A stretch of 20,145 nt of DNA, taken from assembly GCA_900769545.1 (NCBI GenBank), contig CAAGGZ010000060.1, positions 1-20,145 of the forward strand, given 5' to 3'. Source of the DNA: Clostridia bacterium (GTDB lineage: Bacteria; Bacillota; Clostridia; Christensenellales; Borkfalkiaceae). Under the pieces are notes generated by a model. It ran no database searches. It saw nothing but the letters and a program-made list of their open reading frames with translations, and was not told where the DNA came from. Positions within the stretch are counted from its first letter, which is position 1. Each line of letters starts with the position of its first letter. The position numbers and the translations under genes are program-made. Positions 14,198 to 20,145 of this stretch are shown here, piece by piece.

Positions 14198-16276
14198 TTA
14201 TTTCACTTCGATTTCAAAGAATGCGGCTTCCCCGTTCCCCTTTGCGAACACTACCGACAATTCATTGCCGTTGTCCTCAAACTGCGCCGTCGAAGCAGAC
14301 GGATAGGCAAGCTTCACTTTCGCTATTCCTTCCTCAATCGGCACACGCACATTTGTCGAGCCTTTCAAACACCAAACGGCAAGATATATCTTTCTATCCG
14401 CTTTAAAGCCTGCAACCACACTTTCGGCTCCCATATTCGTAAATCCGCAAGGCATATACGGCACGGCTTGTTTCTTCGCTTCCGTCAGCGTTTTATAATA
14501 CGTCACACCCTCCTGCACCAGAGCGAATTTTTCTTCAGACAACAGCTCTAAATGGCTCGCCAAGTGCATACGCCCTAAAAAACTATTTATCATATTCACA
14601 ATGACCTGTTCTTTGGAAATATTCGCTTCTACCCATTCAGGAGTTGCCGCAAACGTACTATTCGGGTCACCAAAGCCTGTGTCGATGGGATAGCTCCAAA
14701 CCGCTGCCTGCTCAGGCAAAGCCGCTGACAGGATATTCCCTGCGATATAGGGATAATTCTTATAATTGGTTTGGTCGGACGTGGAAATGAGCGAATAAAC
14801 GCCAAGCGTTTTATAATCCATACGCATACCGCCCGAGGAGCAACCCTCAAAAACTACGTTGGGGAACCTTGCAACCATTTCTCTCATCCACGAAAGGAAC
14901 GCGTTGGCGCACTCCTCCAAGCCCTCGCCTGCGCAAAACGAAAGATAATCCGTCCCAACGCCGCAATCTTGGTTATAGTCGCACTTTATGTACTCCGCGC
15001 CGTAGTCCTCTACCATACGGCGAATGGTTTCGGTCATATAGGAGCGCACCTTTTCATTTCTATAATCCAAGAAATGTCGATTCATTACGGCAAGGCGTTT
15101 CCCATTTCTCTGCATAAAACAGGAATCGTCGTAATATTCCAACATTTCCTTGCATTTAATACCGATGATTTCGGGTTCTATCCAAAGCCCCGGTTTCATT
15201 CCGAGCGAGCGGATATAGTCCATCGTGGCGCGAATGCCATTCGGAAAACGTTTTTTACTTTCTTCCCACGCGCCTAAATACTGATAAATTACATTAGCGT
15301 CTTCCTCATCGTGCCAACCGCAATCGATTACGTAATATTCCACGCCTGTTTTCGCCACTACGGGCGCATACTTTTTCGTATTTTCTTCCGAGGGACTATC
15401 CCAAGAAAGGTGCATATATTCATTAAAAATAGCAGGCAAATTCTTATCCGCAGGATTTCTGCCTGCAATATGTCTACGATATTTCGACATTTCCCCGAGC
15501 ACTTCGTTTAAGGAGCTCCCATACGCCAAAGCGACGTTCACCGTTTGGTAGCTTTCGCCTGGCTTGAGCTCTTTACTCCAACCGCAGAAAGGAAGATTTG
15601 CCGAGCCGAGGTAGAGATAGTATTTGCCGATATTGTCCGCAATTTCATAGTACCACGAAGCGTTACTCTCAATTTGGAACATAGTAAAACTGCCGTTTGC
15701 AGTATCTTCAATGATACCCTGCGGCAATTCTTCTTTCGTAGACCAGCTCCCCACGTTTGCAAACGCAATACGTTTTTGACTTTCGATATTCATACGGAAC
15801 AAGCCCCATTCCCTAAAGGAAGCTCTGCGAGGCTGGCATTCTGCATGGTGGCTTTGCGTGAAGCGCGTAAAATACAATTCATCAGCGCTATCTATGCCCT
15901 TTTGACCGAGCCCAACTACCACGAATGCGGATACTTCTTCCAAAACAATTTCCGCATCAGAAATATTCTTCACTGAAGTATACACGCGCAAAGTATTGGT
16001 ATCGTCATAGGCAGTAAACACCGTGGTCGTTTCCACCAAAGCAGAACGTTGCACGATTTTTAAGCAATTTTCCGTCTGCTCATGCGAAACGTAACAAAGG
16101 CGCGCGCTTTCGGAGGAGCGTATCATTTTCACGCCCAAATGCGTATCTTTATTTTCTCCGCAAACCTGTACTTCAACAAAATTTGCTCCGTCGGGATTTG
16201 AGATAGCCCCCGCTTTCATTAAAAATATTTTATTGTCGTGGATGAGGAACTCCAAATTCTTAAATTGAATCGTCAT
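14198..16276 (-). CDS. Alpha-galactosidase, glycoside hydrolase family 36, divergent subgroup
   Basis: The product is 692 residues, typical for GH36. An N-terminal beta-sandwich region precedes a TIM barrel, which starts near residue 281. Key motifs are DCGWH (318-322), PGLWIEPE (362-369), IKCDYNQD (430-437), EGCSSGGMRMD (477-487) and STSDQTNY (498-505). By family analogy Asp433 is the nucleophile and Asp501 the acid/base. The usual KWDMNR motif reads KCDYNQ here and the usual TSDNTD reads TSDQTN, so substrate range may differ. No signal peptide is present, so it should act in the cytoplasm, releasing galactose from imported alpha-galactosides. Its start (GAGGG 5 nt before the ATG) overlaps the end of the MATE gene by 17 bp, so translation is probably coupled. 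It is unrelated in fold to the GH4 enzyme encoded at 8480-9790. Confidence 0.93.
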   Translation of the reverse strand: MTIQFKNLEFLIHDNKIFLMKAGAISNPDGANFVEVQVCGENKDTHLGVKMIRSSESARLCYVSHEQTENCLKIVQRSALVETTTVFTAYDDTNTLRVYTSVKNISDAEIVLEEVSAFVVVGLGQKGIDSADELYFTRFTQSHHAECQPRRASFREWGLFRMNIESQKRIAFANVGSWSTKEELPQGIIEDTANGSFTMFQIESNASWYYEIADNIGKYYLYLGSANLPFCGWSKELKPGESYQTVNVALAYGSSLNEVLGEMSKYRRHIAGRNPADKNLPAIFNEYMHLSWDSPSEENTKKYAPVVAKTGVEYYVIDCGWHDEEDANVIYQYLGAWEESKKRFPNGIRATMDYIRSLGMKPGLWIEPEIIGIKCKEMLEYYDDSCFMQRNGKRLAVMNRHFLDYRNEKVRSYMTETIRRMVEDYGAEYIKCDYNQDCGVGTDYLSFCAGEGLEECANAFLSWMREMVARFPNVVFEGCSSGGMRMDYKTLGVYSLISTSDQTNYKNYPYIAGNILSAALPEQAAVWSYPIDTGFGDPNSTFAATPEWVEANISKEQVIVNMINSFLGRMHLASHLELLSEEKFALVQEGVTYYKTLTEAKKQAVPYMPCGFTNMGAESVVAGFKADRKIYLAVWCLKGSTNVRVPIEEGIAKVKLAYPSASTAQFEDNGNELSVVFAKGNGEAAFFEIEVK

Positions 16277-17729
16277 AATTTCCCTCTATTTTTATTTCAT
16301 CGCATACCTGCCCTACCTCTTTTACATTTTGCGCTTCTTTTTTTATTGTTTTAAAAAAGAGCAAAGTAAACGGAATCGCAAAGAAAAACGCAAAGAAATC
16401 GGACAATGCTTGACACGCCTGCACGCCTAAAAGACCTAAAACTTTGGGCAAAATCAAAACCGTCGGAATATAGAAAAGCCCTTGTCGAGACGCGGAAAGT
16501 ATCGCTGCAATCGCTTTATTGCCGACAACTTGATAAGTGAGCCCAATCATAAAATTCATAGGCAACAACGGCATACAAGCGCATTGCAATCGAAGCGTAA
16601 GCGTCCCAATCTCCGTCGCCTTTTCCGAAAGACTGAACATCTGCATCAAACCATTGGCAAAGATAGCGCAAACGGACGCGAAACAAATCATCATCCCCGT
16701 TGAAAAACCAAGCGTAAACAAGTATGCCGCGCGTACTCTGTCAAAACGTTTTGCGCTGTAATTATACCCCAAAACAGGCTGATAGCCCTGCCCTATCCCC
16801 AACGAAAGGGAGAATGCCAACATAAACACTTTTTGCACAACGCCGAGCGCCGCCTGCGCTGCGTCTCCTCCGTGCGTATACGCCGCTTGATTCAAGAACA
16901 CCGTACAAAGACTGGCAAGAATCTGACGGCAAAACGACGGGAAGCCCGTGGCCGCTACGTCGCGATAAACGGAGAATTGTTTGGAAATAGAGCTTATACT
17001 CAGCCGCACAATTGTCTTTCCCGAAAGGAACATAAAAAGCAATACGGAAAAGCTGATTATTTGACTGATTGCCGTTGCAATCGCCGCGCCTGCAATCCCC
17101 ATATCCAATCCAAAAATTAAAATGGGGTCTAACGCTACGTTTACAACCGCGCCGATGATTAAGCCTATCATAGATAAAACCGCTTTTCCTTCCGCCCTCA
17201 AAACGTTATTCAAAACGAACGACATACACATAAGCGGCGCGGCAAACAATATATACGTCGCATATCGCTTGGAATATTCCAATACCGCAGGCGTTCGGGA
17301 GCCGAACAGCTTCATAAGCGGCGTTAAAAATACAAACCCAAAAATAAGGATAAGTAAGCCGCACGCCCCAGCAACCGCAAAGGCGGAAGACGCTGTTTTG
17401 TCCGCTCCTTCCCTGTCTCGTTTGCCGAGGAGCTTGGAAACAATGCTCCCACTGCCCATACCGAACGTAAAGCCGATGGCTTGGATAATCGACATTAACG
17501 CCAATAAATTGCTTACTGCCGCCGTGATACCGTCATCGCCGATGAGTGAAACAAAATACGTGTCCGCTAAGTTATAGAGCGACGTCACCATCATACTGAG
17601 CGTCGTCGGTATCCCCAAACTGATAATCAATCTAGGAATACGCATTTGCGTCATTTTGATAAATTGTTTTTTCTCTCGAAGCGCAACCGCTTCTTCGCTT
17701 TGCGCATTCTCTATCTTTTGTTTTTTCAT
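16260..17729 (-). CDS. MATE-family multidrug/metabolite efflux transporter
   Basis: The product is 489 residues with about 12 membrane helices in two homologous halves (near 30-240 and 255-460), as in MATE proteins. Typical segments are PTTLSMMVTSLYNLADTYFV near the start of helix 1, GMGSGSIVSKLLGKRDREGA after helix 2, and GYQPVLGYNYSAKRFDRVR in the second half. The family exports cationic drugs or metabolites using Na+ or H+ gradients. The closest known type by eye is MepA-like. The ATG at 17729 lies only 9 nt after a TATAAT box and has no ribosome binding site, so the transcript is likely leaderless or has a 2-3 nt leader. Later in-frame ATGs also lack such a site. It shares a transcript with the GH36 gene, overlapping it by 17 bp; the reason for that pairing is unknown. 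Confidence 0.94.
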   Translation of the reverse strand: MKKQKIENAQSEEAVALREKKQFIKMTQMRIPRLIISLGIPTTLSMMVTSLYNLADTYFVSLIGDDGITAAVSNLLALMSIIQAIGFTFGMGSGSIVSKLLGKRDREGADKTASSAFAVAGACGLLILIFGFVFLTPLMKLFGSRTPAVLEYSKRYATYILFAAPLMCMSFVLNNVLRAEGKAVLSMIGLIIGAVVNVALDPILIFGLDMGIAGAAIATAISQIISFSVLLFMFLSGKTIVRLSISSISKQFSVYRDVAATGFPSFCRQILASLCTVFLNQAAYTHGGDAAQAALGVVQKVFMLAFSLSLGIGQGYQPVLGYNYSAKRFDRVRAAYLFTLGFSTGMMICFASVCAIFANGLMQMFSLSEKATEIGTLTLRLQCACMPLLPMNFMIGLTYQVVGNKAIAAILSASRQGLFYIPTVLILPKVLGLLGVQACQALSDFFAFFFAIPFTLLFFKTIKKEAQNVKEVGQVCDEIKIEGNYDDSI

Positions 17730-17738
17730 AATGTATTT

Positions 17739-17767
17739 ATTATAGACCTTTTTATTGAATTTTGCAA
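17739..17767 (-). promoter_or_regulatory. Promoter of the MATE-GH36 operon
   Basis: On the minus strand TTGCAA (17762-17767) and TATAAT (17739-17744) are separated by 17 nt. The -10 box ends 9 nt before the ATG, which places the expected transcript start 2-3 nt before the start codon. Confidence 0.8.
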
Positions 17768-17840
17768 GTGCTCTCCATAATTTTATAACAGAATTTTACA
17801 GTTTTTTTATACACATACCATCAATCCGTTAAAAATTTTC

Positions 17841-17869
17841 TTGCTTTTTTCAATTTCGCGTGCTATAAT
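17841..17869 (+). promoter_or_regulatory. Promoter of the membrane PH-like gene
   Basis: TTGCTT (17841-17846) and TATAAT (17864-17869) are separated by 17 bp. Only 6 nt separate the -10 box from the ATG at 17876, so transcription should begin at or next to the start codon. Confidence 0.8.
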
Positions 17870-17875
17870 GTTTTT

Positions 17876-18343
17876 ATGAGTAGAACATCACATTTTAAAA
17901 TTCAATTTACCAAAATTATGTACTTCCTTGCCGTAGCCGTTTTCGCGCTCTGCGGCGCAAGTATCGCAATCAGTATTTATCGAATTGTTACCTTTGGCAT
18001 TACAGGTTTCACCGACGTATTGAAATATCCTTTTTTATTTTTTGTCAGCGTGTTTTGCTTAGTGATTGTCATTTCGCTACTGATAAAGTCTCAATACATT
18101 ATTGATAAAAAATATTTAACCGTACAATACGGACTGGTAAAAAGCAAATTTGAGTTAAAATCCATCACTTCTATGGTTTTGGATATGACGACCAATAAAT
18201 TGACCGTCTATATGGGTGAACAATTCACCGTCCTTTCTACTTCTAAAGATTGGAACGAGGAGTTTGTCCGCGCTATCCTTGCAGAAAATCCCTCCGTGGA
18301 TTACAGCTTTGCTTTCTCTGACGAAAAACACGATAAGAAATAA
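17876..18343 (+). CDS. Small membrane protein with bacterial PH-like domain
   Basis: The product is 155 residues. Two membrane helices lie at about 15-37 and 51-70. A cytosolic-type beta domain follows at about 73-137, beginning YIIDKKYLTVQYGLVKSKFELKSI (broken pattern YxIxxxxLxVxYG...IxxxxI). This is the layout of the bPH_4/DUF1200 family of Firmicute membrane proteins, whose role is not established. A charged tail closes the protein. There is no ribosome binding site before the ATG, and the promoter -10 box is 6 nt away, so the mRNA is probably leaderless. It diverges from the MATE operon and converges with sigF, separated by a strong terminator. I have no functional link to its neighbours. 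Confidence 0.8.
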   Translation: MSRTSHFKIQFTKIMYFLAVAVFALCGASIAISIYRIVTFGITGFTDVLKYPFLFFVSVFCLVIVISLLIKSQYIIDKKYLTVQYGLVKSKFELKSITSMVLDMTTNKLTVYMGEQFTVLSTSKDWNEEFVRAILAENPSVDYSFAFSDEKHDKK

Positions 18344-18350
18344 TAAATAT

Positions 18351-18377
18351 CCTCCGAGCTTACCTCGGAGGTTTTTT
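18351..18377 (+). terminator. Intrinsic terminator after the PH-like gene
   Basis: CCTCCGAG (18351-18358) pairs with CTCGGAGG (18364-18371) around a 5-nt loop, followed by six T. The T-run overlaps the stop codon of the convergent sigF. The stem may also act after sigF, although the minus-strand T-run is poorer. Confidence 0.9.
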
Positions 18378-19101
18378 ATCCGCTTAATTTTGTCCTAAAT
18401 TCTTTGATGATGCGGTTTTCTATTCGAGAAACCTGCACTTGACTGACTCCGATTTTTTCCGCAACCTCGCTCTGCGTCATATCCCGAAAATACCGCAATA
18501 CGATGATTTTTTTATCACGCTCTGACAAGGCTTCGATGGCTCCCTTCAACAACATTCTATCCAACAGTTCTTCTTGGTCGTCTTTGGCAGGAAGCATTTC
18601 AATCAATTCCCTTTCATTGCCGTCTTTATAATCGGCGCTACCGTACAAAGACAAAGGCATTTTAGACGAGCCCATTACAAACACCGTTTCCGCTTCGTCC
18701 ATAGAAAACTGTTTGGCAATCTCCGAAACTGACGGCTGTCTGCCGTGCGTTATGGAATACTCCTCAATAAACAGATTGATTTCTTTCGAGGTTTGTTTCA
18801 TGGCTCTCGAAACCTTCACCGCTCCGTCGTCTCGCATAAAACGTTTAATCTCCCCTGCAATCATCGGAACGGCATAGGTGGAGAACTTGACGCCGAAGCT
18901 CTCATCGAAGCCTGTAATCGCCTTTAAAAAGCCCATACAGGCGATTTGAAAAAGGTCATCGTAGTCCACTCCTTTACCAAGATACCGCTTTACGATACAT
19001 TTCACCAAAGAGACGTTATGTTCTAACAGCAGCTCTTTCGCCGCCCCATCGCCGTCCTTTGCTTTGCGGATGTATTCAATTGTAAGTTTGTCATCAAGCA
19101 T
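18376..19101 (-). CDS. sigF: Sporulation RNA polymerase sigma factor F
   Basis: The product is 241 residues from the ATG at 19101; a TTG one codon upstream is also in frame. Region 2 is clear: HNVSLVKCIVKRYLGKGVDYDDLFQIA, then GFLKAITGFDESFGVKFSTYAVPMIAGEIKRFMRDDG (continuous in the protein, quoted here in parts). The region 4 helix-turn-helix is MTQSEVAEKIGVSQVQVSRIE. The protein resembles SigF/SigG, and its place directly after spoIIAB identifies it as SigF, the first forespore-specific sigma factor. It is held inactive by SpoIIAB and released when unphosphorylated SpoIIAA accumulates. The start overlaps the spoIIAB end by 8 bp, with AAGG and GAGG upstream, indicating coupled translation. 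Confidence 0.96.
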   Translation of the reverse strand: MLDDKLTIEYIRKAKDGDGAAKELLLEHNVSLVKCIVKRYLGKGVDYDDLFQIACMGFLKAITGFDESFGVKFSTYAVPMIAGEIKRFMRDDGAVKVSRAMKQTSKEINLFIEEYSITHGRQPSVSEIAKQFSMDEAETVFVMGSSKMPLSLYGSADYKDGNERELIEMLPAKDDQEELLDRMLLKGAIEALSERDKKIIVLRYFRDMTQSEVAEKIGVSQVQVSRIENRIIKEFRTKLSG

Positions 19102-19552
19102 CAATCCTTATTTCCTCTTTTATTTCGCCGATTTTTTTCGACATTCGCACTACCGTTCCCTTATCCTTTTCGCTCGTTAAAGAGAACTCTGACATAAACG
19201 TTTGCATAATGGTAAAGCCCATACCCGAGCGTTCCCCGTCGGAAAGCGTGGTAAAAAACGGCGCAACCGCCTTGTCAACGTCCTCGATACCGCAACCAAA
19301 ATCCGTGATTGTGATATGTAAGACTCCGCCGTCGTCATACCGCTCCGTTTGACACTCGATTAAAATTTTGTTCTGCTCACCCTTATATGCGTGTACGACG
19401 CAGTTGGTTACCGCTTCGCTAACGGCGGTTTTTATGTCGGAAAGCTCGGTTAAAGAGGGATTGAGCGACAGCGCAAACGCCGCAACAGCACTCCTTGCGA
19501 AGCCTTCGTTTTCGCTCAGCGCAGCGAGCTCTAATTTCATATAATTGCCCAT
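19094..19552 (-). CDS. spoIIAB: Anti-sigma F factor and serine protein kinase
   Basis: The product is 152 residues (B. subtilis 146). AAGGAG lies 8 nt before the ATG at 19552. It is a GHKL-fold ATPase. The N box is SEAVTNCVVHAY, the G1 box DFGCGIED and the G2 box ERSGMGFTIM, all very close to B. subtilis SpoIIAB; the start MGNYMKLELAALSENEGFAR also aligns. It binds and inhibits SigF with ATP, and phosphorylates SpoIIAA on its conserved serine. It lies 14 nt after spoIIAA and overlaps sigF by 8 bp, the standard spoIIA order. Confidence 0.97.
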   Translation of the reverse strand: MGNYMKLELAALSENEGFARSAVAAFALSLNPSLTELSDIKTAVSEAVTNCVVHAYKGEQNKILIECQTERYDDGGVLHITITDFGCGIEDVDKAVAPFFTTLSDGERSGMGFTIMQTFMSEFSLTSEKDKGTVVRMSKKIGEIKEEIRIDA

Positions 19553-19566
19553 AGATTTTTCTCCTT

Positions 19567-19878
19567 TTAAATTTTTTGCATCAGCGAGTAAATGCCGCTC
19601 ATAGCAAGTATTCTGTCGGTTGCCAGCGTTGGATTGGTTACGTATACGGGGACGCCGTAGCGTTGAAATTTTTTGTATCTGCCTATTAAAAAGCCTATCC
19701 CCGTTGAGTCCATAAACGAGATTTGCCGTAGGTCAAAAATAACCTTTTCCGCACGTGGAGCGTACGCATCCGCCAAATTGTCGGCGTTTTTGCGAATGAG
19801 CGCGGCGTTGTGTTCATCCACCTCGCCAAGCAGTTGGATATATAGAATTTTATCTCGAAAATCCGCAAGAATTTTCAT
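19567..19878 (-). CDS. spoIIAA: Anti-sigma F factor antagonist (STAS domain)
   Basis: The product is 103 residues from the ATG at 19878, with GGAGG 8 nt upstream; the in-frame TTG five codons earlier lies in that site. It is a single STAS domain. Ser58 in FMDSTGIGFLIGRYK is the phosphorylation site, at the same number as in B. subtilis SpoIIAA. Unphosphorylated protein binds SpoIIAB and frees SigF; SpoIIE phosphatase, not encoded here, would dephosphorylate it. It is the first gene of the operon. I could not find a convincing sigma-H promoter upstream, where Bacillus has one. Confidence 0.96.
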   Translation of the reverse strand: MKILADFRDKILYIQLLGEVDEHNAALIRKNADNLADAYAPRAEKVIFDLRQISFMDSTGIGFLIGRYKKFQRYGVPVYVTNPTLATDRILAMSGIYSLMQKI

Positions 19879-19893
19879 AAAAAGCACCTCCAA

Positions 19894-19947
19894 ACAATAT
19901 GCCTATATTGTAAAAAATCGGGAAGAAAAAATTTTAGAAAATCCCGA
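19894..19947 (-). promoter_or_regulatory. Inverted repeats in the spoIIA upstream region
   Basis: ACAATAT (19894-19900) and ATATTGT (19905-19911) form a 7-bp palindrome with a 4-bp centre, ending 2 bp before the spoIIAA ribosome binding site. Further up, TCGGGA (19918-19923) and TCCCGA (19942-19947) form a second inverted repeat with an 18-bp AT-only-like spacer. Either could be an operator or RNA hairpin; their role is not known. Confidence 0.4.
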
Positions 19948-20001
19948 CGAAAAAAATTTTATCTTGTCGAAAAATTTTTTTTGATTTTTATAAAAAAACA
20001 C

Positions 20002-20030
20002 TTGACTTTTGATGAAAAATCGTTTATTAT
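20002..20030 (+). promoter_or_regulatory. Promoter of the CAT-anticodon tRNA
   Basis: TTGACT (20002-20007) is followed after 17 bp by TATTAT (20025-20030), about 39 bp before the mature tRNA 5' end. Confidence 0.7.
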
Positions 20031-20068
20031 ATTCAAGCGTTGTGTGATGACTTTACGTCGAAGCAGAC

Positions 20069-20144
20069 GGGCCTTTAGCTCAGTGGTCAGAGCTGTCGGC
20101 TCATAACCGATTGGTCCGCGGTTCGAATCCGTGAAGGCCCACCA
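20069..20144 (+). tRNA. tRNA with anticodon CAT, probably tRNA-Ile2 (lysidine type), otherwise elongator tRNA-Met
   Basis: A complete 76-nt cloverleaf is present. The acceptor stem is GGGCCTT/AAGGCCC, the D stem GCTC/GAGC, and the anticodon stem GTCGG/CCGAT around the loop CTCATAA. The T arm is CGCGG/CCGTG with TTCGAAT, and CCA is encoded. It is not the initiator tRNA, which lacks the first acceptor pair and has three G-C pairs in the anticodon stem. C4-G69 and C5-G68 are the pairs recognised by the lysidine synthetase TilS in E. coli, and B. subtilis tRNA-Ile2 has CC at the same place. This favours tRNA-Ile2, which reads AUA after modification of C34. Confidence 0.9.
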
Positions 20145-20145
20145 A

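Overview
The window looks like chromosome of a low- to mid-GC, endospore-forming anaerobic Firmicute, most likely an uncultured gut-type Clostridia. The reasons are a complete spoIIAA-spoIIAB-sigF operon, strong AGGAGG-type ribosome binding sites, sigma-A promoters with 16-17 bp spacers, CUT1 sugar uptake genes without a local ATPase, and CCA-encoded tRNAs. Genus or family cannot be fixed from sequence alone.

Layout. (1) Positions 1-6958, all minus strand, hold a carbohydrate uptake operon. In transcription order it encodes two CUT1 permeases, a lipoprotein alkaline phosphatase, a large lipoprotein solute-binding protein, and a modular repeat lipoprotein that runs off the left edge. A divergent GntR/LacI-type hybrid regulator (7248-8318, plus) faces it across a 289-bp control region with two good promoters and an inverted-repeat operator candidate. 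(2) Positions 8480-10669 hold a GH4 alpha-galactosidase (melA, minus) divergent from a cupin-AraC regulator (plus). (3) Positions 10785-12122 hold gdhA (minus), with an unusual repeat-rich leader. (4) Positions 12338-14072 hold tRNA-Arg(CCT), three successive terminator-like hairpins, and a protein combining a PH/GRAM-like domain with a SAP domain, whose role is unknown. (5) Positions 14198-17729 (minus) hold a MATE transporter overlapping a GH36 alpha-galactosidase by 17 bp. A small membrane PH-like protein diverges from them (17876-18343, plus). Both of these divergent transcripts look leaderless or nearly so. (6) Positions 18376-19878 (minus) hold spoIIAA-spoIIAB-sigF, divergent from a tRNA with anticodon CAT at the right edge, probably the lysidine-modified tRNA-Ile2.

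How the parts may work together. The left operon appears to be a surface scavenging module: binding lipoproteins and a phosphatase are tethered outside, next to a sugar importer, under a sugar-responsive repressor. That combination suggests uptake of a phosphorylated or phosphate-decorated carbohydrate, which is inference. The two alpha-galactosidases are unrelated in fold and mechanism, lack signal peptides and sit under different control, so alpha-galactosides probably reach the cytoplasm by more than one route. gdhA links to nitrogen metabolism, and the spoIIA operon is the forespore-specific sigma-F switch. I see no CRISPR array, insertion sequence or clear prophage. The most unusual items are the phosphatase-containing uptake operon, the internally duplicated repeat lipoprotein, the PH-SAP protein and the paired leaderless promoters.
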